From positions 37,799,530-37,863,529 of the forward strand of contig OX246747.1 in assembly GCA_945910005.1 (NCBI GenBank): DNA of 64,000 nucleotides, written 5' to 3'. Shown in pieces: positions 47,400 through 58,971 of the stretch. Under the pieces are notes generated by a model. That model had not been told where the DNA came from and made no database searches. It saw nothing but the letters and a program-made list of their open reading frames with translations. Each line of letters opens with the position of its first letter. Position 1 is the stretch's first letter. The stretch is from Isoperla grammatica. Lineage: Eukaryota > Arthropoda > Insecta > Plecoptera > Perlodidae. Both the position numbers and the translations under genes were made by a program.

Positions 47400-47960
47400 T
47401 AGTTTAAAATATGAAATGGCGCATATGGCGCGCAAATTCCTCAAATCCAAGGGGGGCAAGTGCCCCTTGCCCCCTCTTGCTGCGCCCATGTAAATAGTAA
47501 ATACCTACGATAAGCTTTGCAATGAACCTCAAGTGTTCTGATTTTCATTTTTTTTTTTTACGAATAAATAAAATGTGTAGACAAAGTTTAAGCACATAAC
47601 AAAGTATAAATAAGACAATATATTCACAGAGTCAGTTCAAAACGAGATATTCTTTTATAAAAAAACTGCCAATCTTTTCATTCTACTGCTCTAAAACACA
47701 CAGATTATCACAAAAATGACGTTGAAAAATGCATTTTCCGGGGGCCAAACCCCCCCGACCCCCTCTTTTCAGTTCGGGCCGTCTACCACACACTGTAATT
47801 TTGGTCTTCACCCATATTGGGGGGGGGGGGGGGGGAAGAGCGTTGTGGGTGACTGGGTGGTGTGGGTCGATAATAAAAATATTAATTAATTATAATATTT
47901 TTGTAATAAATTGGCCCAAACTGTTAATCATGTTTCTCACGCTTGCACGCCCTGCTTAGT
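47400..47960. other. Possible fragments of a GC-terminated DNA transposon
   Basis: GGGGGGCAAGTGCCCCTTGC and CTGCGCCCATG near 47451, and CCGGGGGCCAAACCCCCCCG near 47739, resemble the ends of hAT-type elements seen in many animals. A 17-G tract lies at 47819-47835. I cannot pair the ends convincingly. Confidence 0.25.
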
Positions 47961-50035
47961 GCATACTACCACCATTCAGCTTGTCTCTTCAGAATATCAT
48001 AACTTTATTTTGTAAAATAAACAGCAGCACCTAACATAAAAAGCACCTTGTGTCCATATGTCCTCTGCCCTCAGATGAAACCTTTTTGTGGTGGTTATTT
48101 ACACTTTGCCCTCCATTGTGGTTATTAATTGTCATTTGGCGGTAAAATTGAAGGGACGTTATCGTTATTGAAAGAAATAATTGTTCTCTAATCTAGAGCT
48201 TGGCCGTTTTTTGATGCTCTATTATTTTTATTGTATTAAGGTGAACCCCTTAGATTTAGAAATGAGTCTACCAAACCACCAAATTATTTATAGCCTTGGA
48301 CTGTGACTTGATATAGTTCTGTAATTTATCTTTAACTTTATTTTAGTTGCTGTGAGAGCCAACTCCAAAACTGCCCAAGTCAATGACATTCAATCATGCA
48401 CAGCCTCTGCAAGACATGAAGTGTTCAGTTTGACATCCAGGTCATTGTAAAGGTTGGAGATGGACGCCGGATTAAAGCCAAAACAGAATAGAAGCCGAAC
48501 AACAACAACAACAACAACAACAACAATCGCAATTTGCGACTCCAGTTTACAATTCGAATTGTAATGTGACGCTACGCCTACGCGGGCCTGCTAATGCGCA
48601 AGGTCGTCCGTCCGAGACGCCTCTCGAGCCCTATCCGATATGAATTCCACTGCAATAACACGTGCGTTTACAGCCGTAAATTTAGCATTGTATGTTAGTT
48701 ACTTCAATATCCTACATTAAGTTCGTGCGACTGTCCCAAAGAATGTTTTTTTTTTTAGTTTATTTAAGTAAATGCTGTGGTGTTTAAACTTTTGGATTAC
48801 TGGTTATGTATGCATACATTTTGTATGCCCACATAATGCATAATCGGAGGAAACCACATAGTGCATAATCGGAGGAAACAAAGACGTAATAAAGTATGCA
48901 ATTGTGAAGTTTTACCCCCTCTGTCAATAGAGTTAACTTCTTAAATCGTGAACAGTAACACTAAATACTTCACAATCAAAGATGACTTAATTGATACATT
49001 CGCATATCTTCGGCTTATAGTCAAAATACCTAAAGTACAATGTGATATCGCTTATCAGACAATAGTACATAGTGTTAAAAGTATCGTATTCATCGGTTAA
49101 TCATCTTTTAATCTTTACATAAAATTACATGTAAACTAATTACATCCAATTTTTTAATGATAGTACCAAAATATTGTTATTAATTAAGTTTATGTTTAAC
49201 ATCCTCTGCAAATATGAGGGAAATCCATATGATAGTTTTCTCACAAAATGTACCTTGTTAGAGAAATGTTTGAAGGAAATTTGCATTAATAAAACATGCA
49301 TGACATGTAAAAGCAAATGGTAGCTTTACATTACAAACTGCACACATTTTTAATTTTAAAATTATGTCTCAAGAGTCAAGAATGCTACCCAAATTCAAAA
49401 ATCTGAGTTGCAGACTGGTTTGGTAAGTCTACATAATGAATGAAATATTATAATCACTAGCGTAGTTATTTTGATTTTTAAATTCATATGATTAGTAATA
49501 AGCTTATATCCATACAAGTATTAAAATTAATTTTGAATAGCAGCCATAATGAATCAATAACTATGGTTACACATGTAGAGCATTCAGTCTGCAGGGCTCA
49601 CCAAACCACAGATTTTCGATTTCAATGGCCATTCTTAAGATATAATTCAAAAATTGAAATTTGATTCGGTTTTTAAAGTAAAGCTACCCTTCGCTCTGAA
49701 AGCAGAATTACATTTAATTAGTTTAGTAGTTGCGTACTAATGACTCAAGAAAATATCTTTGGTGCCTCCATGAGCTCATCACTGAGGCATATTCAAAAAT
49801 AATTTTTCATGCTAAGTTTACTATAAAAAAATATGTATTAATCAAGTTTGCAATTGGCATACATATTTATTTTCTAGACGTATATTAAACTGAACATTCA
49901 GTTTGAAATTATTTTTAACATAGGTCAACCATATTATAATTTTAATTATGGTCTTCACAATATAATTTTTAGTGGAACTATGTCAATGAATGATGGATTA
50001 CAAATAGAAAAACCTTTTTATAGTGCATATTTTAC
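47961..50035. other. Long AT-rich spacer
   Basis: It holds an (AAC)n microsatellite at 48499-48527 and a two-copy 25 bp repeat near 48832-48880 (GCATAATCGGAGGAAAC). No gene recognised. Confidence 0.55.
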
Positions 50036-50450
50036 GTAAAGGACCATCTTCACACAAAAAAAATGAATAATGGGTACGCGTACAGAGTTTAGACAAAGAT
50101 ATGACATTCTATGATGTTCTTTAAAAAGTGTGGCCAAATTTTTTACATTTAAAAACGATAAATAAATAGCTCGTCTTCTGTCGTTCTGTCTAATTATATC
50201 CTCGCGTAGTTTAAAAAAAAACTGCGTAAAAAAGGAGTTATTGAATGTTATATAGTAACATATTATTTTAAAAGGTAATTTAACTCGAGTTTTTGTGTGT
50301 GGCTTGAAGGTAACTATGGAAACATATCCATCAAAGCAGAGAATTATGTTTTAACTTTTGTGTGAGCGCCAGTACGTAGTTCCTATGGCATGACATTACG
50401 TTATATGACAATCCATATGCCTACTTTTTTTGCGAAGACGGTCCTTTTAA
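50036..50450. mobile_element. Inverted-repeat element, family K long copy
   Basis: AAAGGACCATCTTCACAC on the left and GCGAAGACGGTCCTTT on the right bound about 413 bp. The inner TTTTGTGTGAGCGCCAGTAC and GTAGTTCCTATG match the K copy at 60742. It also contains GGTAACTATGGAAAC. Confidence 0.75.
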
Positions 50451-51325
50451 TGTGTTGGTTTTGAATCTTGACGTAACATTGTAACATTGTACAAATTATA
50501 CAACTCTACTGTAGAATTGTATATGCAATACAATGTGGTATGTAATGTAATTTGTGAATTGTAAAGTAGTTTTGATAAAATAAAATTGGATTGTACCTCA
50601 ATTTCCTATTGTATTTTAAGCAACCCGAATCAATATTTCCTACAACAGCATCTAAATTAGCAATTCGCATTGTGATTACTCTGTGTGTGAACAGGAAGCT
50701 ACCATCTCACAAGATTGATCCATATTTGTTTCAAATACACTGTATTGTAATAATGATAATTTCAAGTATGGTGCAGATGAACGCAGGCTTTATTGCTGGT
50801 TGATAGTCTTGACTGTTCCTGGAACGCATGTTCGTATTTGTTACTTTCATAATTAAACAAAACAATTATTATCCGTAATGAACGTAATTTATGTACGTTT
50901 GTTTATTTAAAATGTGATTACAATGGCATATTTTCATACCATTTTACGTATCCTAGCTACATGGTTTTGGTACTTCTAAAGTATAAAACGCGTGCACATT
51001 TATATAATATTACTGCATGTGACTAGTATTTTACAATAATCATCCTCTCCTCTTTACTGAAACAATGCAAAGTTTTGCTGGTTCAGTTTAACAACACAAT
51101 CTCAAAGTTGCGAGATGCTAGGACCGAACGGTGATAATGAGAACAGGCTTTTTTTGATCTTTGTTATTTGTTAGCGATGTAAGTCAGTCCTACAAGTGAT
51201 GGAAAACAGCAGGAAGACTACTCATTTCTAACAAACTCTGTACAAATTGCATTGATTTAAAACGAATGGAATTCTGCCGGAAATCCGCTAGTTGTCGATA
51301 AACTGCTTTGGTTCACCTACAGTGT
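50451..51325. other. AT-rich spacer
   Basis: No repeat family or plausible exon seen. Confidence 0.5.
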
Positions 51326-51590
51326 TCCGCTCGCGTTCCACAAGCATAATATCCAGCACAAAAAAGTTGTGGAATGTTGGCGTTCCACTGCAGTTAATCC
51401 AGCAGTATGGTTACCCCTTCACTGCTGGATTTCCTACAGCGTTCCGCTAGTGGGCCATTAACTAAAATCCGCTTGTGGGAATCTTCTGGAAGCTGTGCCA
51501 AATCCACTATGCGTTCCACAAGCGCACCTCCAGTGCTTTTCCATAAGCTCGGGTGCTGGACGTGCTACAGTATTCCATAAGAAATCCATC
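51326..51590. repeat. Degenerate relatives of the 51 bp minisatellite
   Basis: GCGTTCCACAAGC, ATCCAGCA, GGCGTTCCACTGCAG, ACTGCTGGATTTCCTACAGC followed by GTTCCGCTAGTG, and ATGCGTTCCACAAGCG all occur here, on both strands, without strict periodicity. They correspond to pieces of the unit at 45690. Confidence 0.65.
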
Positions 51591-52074
51591 ACTTTGTGCT
51601 ACTTGGGGTGTTCTGTTACACTGAGAAGTTTTAGCTTTACATTGTAAGAAGGTGTCATTCTTTTTTGTGTTGTATGATGACATATAAAACTAAAAATGAA
51701 TGACACATTTTTCACTTATATCAATAGGCCTCATATAAATAATATCAATTATTTTGAAGTTTGCAAAGAATCCCAGTCCATTTAACATGTGTGTAATGGC
51801 GGCTAAATGCAAATTTCGGCCAAATTAATAAACTACCCAAATAATTTCGATGACTGGCATCACATCTACTTTAGATTGTGCAGAATAATTATATTAATTA
51901 TATTTCAAAGTCAGAAACAAACATTTCGTTAACAGATGTATTTATTAAAATTATTGAAGCTCTGTATTAAAGAATACAAAATAAACCGGACGTGACGCAA
52001 AAAGTTTTGAAAATGTTTCACGTTCAATGTGGCTGTGGCATAATTCGCGATAAATAATAACAATAATTATAATA

Positions 52075-52110
52075 AAAATAATGATAATAATAATAATAAT
52101 AATAATAATA

Positions 52111-52145
<35 letters not shown>

Positions 52146-52215
52146 TTTTGTTATTATTAATATTATTATAATAATTAAAATAAAAATAACAATAGTTATT
52201 ATTATTACTAATAAT
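52075..52215. repeat. (AAT)n/(ATT)n palindromic microsatellite
   Basis: A run of AAT triplets turns directly into ATT triplets near 52112, so the tract is self-complementary and could extrude as a hairpin. Confidence 0.93.
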
Positions 52216-52354
52216 TACTAACAGGTCGTAAGTTTAGTAGTAGATACAAACCCAATTAAAAGTTCAACAAAGTCTTCCACTTCCCGTAAATATATTACCG
52301 TAAACATATTAACAACATCCGTAAACCTATCCCGTAAACATATTAACAACAAAA

Positions 52355-52432
52355 TAAAATAAATAAAATATGCATGTATTTATAGCCTACCCACTCAGAT
52401 ACAAAAACTGATTTTCAGTGGAGGATACTCAA
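52355..52432 (-). mobile_element. 3' end of a non-LTR element, family R3 copy 2
   Basis: An AAATAAAATAAAT tail is followed by GCCTACCCACTCAGATACAA and AAACTGATTTTCAGTGGAGG, as at 8690. Confidence 0.5.
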
Positions 52433-52588
52433 CAATTCATGCATTCGATATTTATATAAATATAAGCAACCCCGAAAAAACTTAAAAAAAAACTAATAGT
52501 TTTGAAAATTATTTTAGCTTTTTCCATATATTTATTTCTCAGAAAATCTACATTTCGTGAATAAATTCCGAAGGTCAAATGTACCTGA

Positions 52589-52788
52589 NNNNNNNNNNNN
52601 NNNNNNNNNNNNNNNNNNNNNNNNNNNNNNNNNNNNNNNNNNNNNNNNNNNNNNNNNNNNNNNNNNNNNNNNNNNNNNNNNNNNNNNNNNNNNNNNNNNN
52701 NNNNNNNNNNNNNNNNNNNNNNNNNNNNNNNNNNNNNNNNNNNNNNNNNNNNNNNNNNNNNNNNNNNNNNNNNNNNNNNNNNNNNNNN
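52589..52788. other. Assembly gap, 200 N
   Basis: Exactly 200 N. A fixed round size indicates a scaffolding join of unknown true length. Order and orientation across it are inferred by the assembler. Any frame reading through it is meaningless. Confidence 0.99.
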
Positions 52789-52960
52789 CCCCCGTGACAA
52801 CCCGACAATCACATCATATTTATTCATTTCATATTATATTATTTATAATCAGTCATATGTGTTATGCTGAACAGTGGTCCATAACTAGGGGGCGGAACTT
52901 TCGAACTATGTGAAACTTGAAATATCTGTATTCTAGCAGAGTGTACATAACTCATTATGA
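52789..52960 (+). repeat. Dispersed repeat P, cut by the gap
   Basis: CCCCCGTGACAACCCGACAA, TATTATTTATAATCAGTCAT and CTATGTGAAACTTGAAATAT match the complement of 61165-61340 in order. The partner has a C-tract where this copy meets the gap. Confidence 0.78.
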
Positions 52961-53140
52961 CGACCGCTCTGTTTGAAATGTCTATATATCTAACTCTAGG
53001 TCGTAAGCTAACCCTAATGGATCTATTTCAGGCAGGAGGGCAGAAACTATAGAAGTTTAAAATGAATTTGGTTCTATATTGAACACGGCTATTTGGTAAG
53101 CATGAGGGTAGTGAAATTAGGGCATGTATATATATAACAG

Positions 53141-53268
53141 TTAGATCCAATCTTACAATGTCACAATAACGACTTATTCGTCGAATAGCTTGTTGTCTCC
53201 ATGGAACCACCAATCGAAACCCTTAAAATCATCCAAATAGCTTAATTGCTACAAATAACTTTTAAACA
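53141..53268 (+). mobile_element. Family C MITE copy 5, right end lost
   Basis: TTAGATCCAATCTTACAATG, TTATTCGTCGAATAGCTTGT and TGTCTCCATGGAACCACCAA. It ends after ACAAATAACTTTTAAACA. Confidence 0.85.
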
Positions 53269-53930
53269 ATCATTTTCTTGAATCTTTTTATGGTTTAATT
53301 AAACAAAATAGAAAGATACATTTTATGACAGAGTTGTCATTTTCTACTCGCTATCTTGTTTTATTGTATTGTTATTGGATCGTTGTGCGTTTTGTTGCAG
53401 TAAGACGAGGCTCGGCACTTGGCTTATAGTCCTGTTGTCGAGGAAACTTTAAACGTCAGTAGATTCTATTCAGAAAAACCAGTTAGTAGCGTAAAAGTCT
53501 TTTGACAGATGCTAACGAGTTTTTTCAGTCAGTTTCCGTCGCGTTATTAGGCCCCCCCCCCCCCCGACCCTCATTAATCATGGCGGCGTATTGACTGGCT
53601 TCGCTCCGTGGCGTAAACACAATATTAAGAGGGCTAGAGTCGCTGCGAGAAATGGATGCCATTCTGATCGATAATATATACGTCATTCATCATTGGGTGA
53701 TCAATCGATGATAAAAGAAGCGAGGCTGGCAATAAGTTTGTGACAATATACGAGCGAATGTTAAAGTCAAATTAGCAAGAGTGTGTTTATTATTTATTGC
53801 GATGTACTCCACAGTTAGTTGATGTGACGTTTCAGCCTGATGAAATTCATCACATATCGCTAAGGAGTTGATTTTCTTATTCACTTTTATATTGAAAAGA
53901 AATCTTATAGATGTACGAACCCCGGAATAA
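53269..53930. other. Spacer with a C-tract
   Basis: Fourteen C at 53552-53565, then CATGGCGGCGTA (YY1-like). No gene recognised. Confidence 0.5.
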
Positions 53931-54080
53931 GAGCTGGTCTTACAATCTCCTAACAAGAAATTTATTTGTAACAATTAAGCTATTAGGAGGATTTCAAGTG
54001 TTTTGATTGGTGGTTGCCATGGAGACAACAAGCTATTCAACGAATAACTAGTTATTGGGACACTGTAAGACTGGACCTAA
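53931..54080 (-). mobile_element. Family C MITE copy 6
   Basis: GCTGGTCTTACAATCTCCTA, core GATTGGTGGTTGCCATGGAG, end CTGTAAGACTGGACCTAA. Confidence 0.9.
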
Positions 54081-55250
54081 GTGCAATAAATTTAAATGTT
54101 CGAGGTAAATGTTATTGTTGTACCGTTAGTTTAAAAGATTTTACAAAAACGTAAATGGAAGAAAGATATTTTTTAGACGACAAAACGAGTGTAAATCCAG
54201 AAATAATCCATATACCGATACCGTAAGATTTTCCAATTCAAAATGGATTCTTCCCACCGCTGAGGGTCTATGATCTTAGTTCCACGCGATCTGTTGCGAT
54301 CGCTCGGTCAGAACACTCGACGTCGACGACTTTCGAGACGGTAAATCGAACGATCTGACGTCATCGCCGCAGTCGAACTGTCCCGATGAAATACGACCAC
54401 ATTTACGAGCGTGTTTTGATTGTCTCGCTCTGACCTGACTATCTATCGCCCGGTATGACGTCACAGTGTCGACACGCGTGCGATCTAGTGAGAGTTTGTG
54501 TAACCTCGGTATAGTGGTGATCACTGAAACCACTAAACGTGCACTAAAACGGACGTTTAAGACGATACGAGCTATTTTTTTTTTTATCTTGATTCACATT
54601 TTATAATTCATCGCAAAGATCTTAGAATGTTATTTCACAACTAAAATAAGTTCTTTGCTGCACTGATGAGATAATATTCCAAAGTTCTTAAATTTTGGTG
54701 GAGGTGCCGGGTTTTCGATTTTTGAAAATGATTGTTTTTGAGTTAGTATTTTTGTCATATTAGATGTTTCATGGTGGATTTCATTTATTTAACTTCACAC
54801 TTTACAACTGGTTATATAAATTGGTCTACTATTGTCTACCAGTACGTCAGACAGAGCTATTCTGGACGTATTCTACCCTTTATCCGAACGAGTTGCGTTT
54901 TTATGTATGTTTTATTAGTTACTTACGAGAATTGATCACAACCTCATTTTTCTAAGTTCATTTTTTAGGTAGCATGTATAGACTTGTTTATGTTTATTTT
55001 TTTGATAGTTGTGCCCGATTTCTTGTATAGCCAGTCTCGTACTTACCTTTTCAATATCATTTCCCTTTTTTCTCTAGGATATAAAATGAACTGTTTTTCA
55101 CTATTTTCAAACGAGAGTAAAAATGTTCACGCTCCCCCCCCCCCCCCCCCCTGTCGCTTCCCCTTTACGTAAACCTGCCAACGAACCGCTGCTTGGTGTA
55201 GTAATAACTTCGACACGAAAACTGCGATAATCCGATCTCAAAACACGGTG
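54081..55250. other. Spacer with a CpG-rich island at 54250-54545
   Basis: The island carries TGACGTCA at 54356 and 54456 and many TCGA/GCGA words, like an unmethylated promoter region. No downstream exon is recognisable on either strand. An 18-C tract lies at 55134-55151. Confidence 0.4.
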
Positions 55251-55352
55251 TTATTTACTTAACTAATTAACTGCGAGTTAATTCCCATTTACCGACAACA
55301 CTAACAAGTATTTAGTATTTTTAACCACCGCCTTTGAAAGTGGAACGAGACG
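55251..55352 (+). repeat. Dispersed duplicate Q, copy 1
   Basis: TTTACTTAACTAATTAACTG, TTAATTCCCATTTACCGACA and TTTTTAACCACCGCCTTTGA match 56211-56305 in order. Confidence 0.7.
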
Positions 55353-55366
55353 CCGACGTAATTGGT

Positions 55367-55731
55367 ATAGGGAACCCGCAACTGACGTCACATCTGGACT
55401 ACAACAATTCATCTATAGGGCACTAGCAACACCGAAAGACAACAATGGAACAAATGAATTGAACTGATAGACAATCAGCTGTCAAAATAATAAAATTGCA
55501 ACCATAGAAATGAAAACAAGTGTAGCAATAGTATAACTGCTCGCCATTTAAAACTTTTAATGATAGACAACGACTAAGTGAAAGTTTTGTATGTGTATTT
55601 GTTTGTTTTTTGTTTTGTTCTCCAAAATCAGAAGAAATTAATTTTTGACAGCTTGTTGTTTGTCCATCGATTCAATTCATTTGTTACATTGTTGTAGTTC
55701 GGCTGTGACGTCAGTTGCAAGCTCCCTATAG
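55367..55731. mobile_element. Chimeric MITE: A-prime ends around an A left half
   Basis: The left end is TATAGGGAACCCGCAACTGA, followed at 55414 by a second terminus TATAGGGCACTAGCAACACC. The only right end, GTGACGTCAGTTGCAAGCTC then CCTATA, is of the A-prime type. TGACGTCA lies in both termini (55383 and 55706). Confidence 0.85.
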
Positions 55732-55795
55732 TCTAGGCCTAACGTGGTCGATGTGGTTTTATTTTACGCCATTAGTATTGTACAAAGAAATTACT

Positions 55796-55944
55796 TAGGG
55801 CCGGTCTTACAATCTCCAAATAAGAAAGTTAATAGTAGGATTTATGCTATTTGGAGGATTTTAAAGAATTTGATTGGTGGTTACTATGTGGTGAAAACAA
55901 GTTATTCGTCAAATAAGAAGTTATTAGGAGATTGTAATGCCAGG
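55796..55944 (-). mobile_element. Family C MITE copy 7, diverged
   Basis: TAGGGCCGGTCTTACAATCT, GATTGGTGGTTACTATGTGG and TTAGGAGATTGTAATGCCAG. Its core has lost the CCATGG. Confidence 0.82.
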
Positions 55945-56210
55945 AATTATTTATGTAAGATGGTCATTTTTTGCCCCGTCACTAACATTTTAATTTCAAC
56001 GCAATCCTATAAGTATAGAGGTAGAAATTGCATTTATATCGCAGTCTGTAATTAAAGTACAGTAGTAAATTCACGTTTTGAGTTGTTAATTGTTGTTTAA
56101 AAAAATACACACATTCTTTTATTAAAATGGCTGTTTCTTTGAGAATTTTTTATCAGAATGTTGATGGTCGCAGGTATTCTCGCTTATCAACGCGTCACAG
56201 AGCGTTTTCC

Positions 56211-56305
56211 TAGTTTACTTAGCTAATTGACTGAGCGCTAATTCCCATATTTACCGATAACTCTTTGAGAGGTATTTTCAACCACCGTCTAAAGTTGAAC
56301 GCAAC
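56211..56305 (+). repeat. Dispersed duplicate Q, copy 2
   Basis: GTTTACTTAGCTAATTGACT, CTAATTCCCATATTTACCGA and TTTTCAACCACCGTCTAAAG. Confidence 0.7.
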
Positions 56306-56489
56306 TCCCCAAGGAAGGAAGCAGTGATAATGTAGCATCTTCTTGCGCGCACAACGCCGGGGCCCGCCGCCCCAATAGACAAAACGAATTACCCAGTTGC
56401 CAAAACTTGTCGGTTAAAATTGGCGAAGACTTTCGCTTCACAATTCAATTATAACTCTGCGTGGGATTATTTTATACAAGCTTCGCTTT

Positions 56490-57035
56490 GGATTAGCGAT
56501 GTGGGCTGCAGCCCCTTTTGAGCGACATTGTGGCTAATCACGTGCTGGGGGGCTGCGGGTAAGAGGGGCACAAGTCTCGTGATGGTAGACTTGGCAACCG
56601 TGTATGTGGGCTGCAGCTCCTTTTGAACGACATTGTTGCTAATCACGTGCTGGGGGGGCTGCGGGTAAGAGGGGCACATGTCACGTGATGGGAGACTTGG
56701 CAACCATGTATGTGGGCTGCAGCCCCCTTTGAGCGACATTCTAGCTAATCACGTGATGGGGGGGGGGCTGCGGGCAAGAGGGGCACATGTCACGTGATGG
56801 GAGACTTGGCAACCATGTATGTGGGCTGCAGCCCCCTTTGAGCGACATTCTAGCTAATCACGTGATGGGGGGGGGGGGGCTGCGGGTAAGAGGGGCACAT
56901 GTCACGTGATGGGAGACTTGGCAACCATGTATGTGGGCTGCAGCCCCCTTTGAGCGACATTGTGGCTAATCACGTGCTGGGGGGGGGGGGCTGCGGGTAA
57001 GAGGGGTACATGTCACTCGATGGGAGACTTGGCAA
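56490..57035. repeat. Minisatellite, about 105-112 bp x 5, with E-boxes
   Basis: GTGGGCTGCAGCCC starts units at about 56499, 56606, 56711, 56821 and 56933. Most units have CTAATCACGTG, a G-run of 6-12, GGCTGCGGGTAAGAGGGG and CATGTCACGTGATGG. Unit length varies with the G-run. Two CACGTG sites per unit are typical, with one lost in the first and last. Confidence 0.95.
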
Positions 57036-57854
57036 CGATGCAATGTCAATAATTGAATGTGGTATAGGTCAATATTTGATACTGATTTGAATTGTGGAAT
57101 ACATTTCCGGTAATTACTGAATTTGATGATTATTAAAATGCAAACGGAAATGGAAATAGTAGAGAAAGACTAATGTTGCAGATTAAAGTCCATATCGAGG
57201 AAAATATGCATTGTAATGGATTAATAATTTGTGTTTATTGTCTATACCTATACTCAGTTACAAAAACTGATTTTCCTGGGGGGGGGGGTTAAACTGTACA
57301 ATTTGTTTGTGCTTTTTTCCTATGGTGGCTTTAAGTCACCATTTACATACAGATGATACATTTCAGTCATAGACCAAAGTTAAAAAAAAAAACAGTTCGA
57401 ACCAATGTATTTACTCCGCATGTTTTTTATTTATATTTAGATAACAATTTAAGTGGGAATAGAATCAACTGAAGGAAAACTACCCCATTTTGTTTTCCTA
57501 TGCTTGCTGCTTGTAGAAAACAGTGGAAGTCATAGTAACAAGTTTAGATGTGTCTATTATTTTCACCCTTGCTTCTTGTTAATATAACCGCAAGTACCGT
57601 AATTCAATAGTAGTGATATTATTTTCAGGAGAGTGCCGAGGCGAAGGTAGAGCGATTTTATGTTTGAATACCAGAGAAGGAAATGGATTCTGGATTCAAA
57701 TTACAAAACTATATAATGGGAATGTTTTAATGAAAGCTTCCGAAGGTGGTTTTTAATCCGCGTGCCTTGAGAAGATGCGGTGCTGATTTCCAGGCAAATA
57801 ACTTCACTCTAGAAATCTCAGAGCTCTCCGATAATAATGATATCGGGTTACTCG
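57036..57854. other. Spacer with a partial R3 fragment
   Basis: CTCAGTTACAAAAACTGATT and an 11-G tract at 57245-57288 correspond to R3. Otherwise unique and AT-rich. Confidence 0.45.
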
Positions 57855-58225
57855 TAGACTTCTTTGATTGCTGCAAGCAAAGCACTTGAAAAGAAATAAT
57901 TTTATTCGTTGATCCCGTATTTTTCAAATCTGATTTTTTTTTCAATATAGGCCTACCTTCTTTATTTAGGTCAATCTTCTAATGACTTCTTTGATTGCTG
58001 CAAGCAAAGCACTTGAAAAGAAATAATTTTATTCCTTGATCACGTATTTTTCAAATTTGATTTTTTTTCAATATACCTTCTTTATTTAGGTCAATCTTCT
58101 AATGACTTCTTTGATTGCTGCAAGCAAAGCACTTGAAAAGAAATAATTTTATTCCTTGATCACGTATTTTTCAAATTTGATTTTTTTTTTTCAATATACC
58201 TTCTTTATTAAGGTCAATCTTTTAA
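57855..58225. repeat. Tandem repeat, about 120-127 bp x 3
   Basis: GACTTCTTTGATTGCTGCAA occurs at 57857, 57984 and 58104, each followed by AGCACTTGAAAAGAAATAAT and a T-run. The first unit is least like the others. Confidence 0.93.
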
Positions 58226-58971
58226 TATATTTTTCTTAAACTCAATCAGTTTGGATCTTTAAGTTCTCTCGTTCGACAAGGAGAGCTATCTTTAGTCTTT
58301 TTTACCTCTGGCTCTAGTTGGAGTAACTTTTGACATGTTGTAACTTACTGAATTTTAATGAATCGATTATATGTTATATGATAACATATATGTTATTATG
58401 TTATATTATGTTATTATTACATTATGTTAATATATATTATATACTTGAGTATATGTTCCAAACAAAGTCTTCTACTGTTTATCAGTCTTGTTTCTGAGTG
58501 TATACACTCTAGATATGAATGTATTTATTTTATTTAAGGGCTAGAAGACCGATAGTGATGTTTTGACCTTCATATCAATGTAACCGGTGGTTTAAGATGT
58601 AACTGTTAATGAAGGCTAGAATACTCTTTGTAATAATCTGCTCCCAGTAATGAAGGCACCTGAATTGTCCTACAAACAATGATCAAAGCTTTCTTTGTGT
58701 GGCAACGTCAAATCTCAACGGTTCACAAAGTCGTTTGTGCAGAAGCAAAGAGGTAAAACGCCGAGTCAGGTTTACCTCGTTAACGTGAATTCGTTTTCAA
58801 GGTGATGTTTGCGAAGCGAAATCAGACAGGAAAACGTGACAGTTTTTCAATGTCTCAGAAAAATCACGTATCTACGAGGGAAAACTAAATCAATAACGAC
58901 GGCTGTCTCGAGGTGGATATTAACTTTGTGAAACTCATTCCGTTTGCTTTCGATGCATTGTTTGGAAACTT
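58226..58971. other. AT-rich spacer
   Basis: A TTATGTTATA-type low-complexity stretch at 58365-58445. No gene recognised. Confidence 0.5.

Noticed and set aside
47400..47960. Complete hAT-type transposon
   Set aside because: The GC-rich words look like such termini, but I could not match two complementary ends or a target duplication, so only a weak fragment call is kept.
52429..52913. Frames reading through the run of N
   Set aside because: The sequence is unknown there, so the frames are artefacts.
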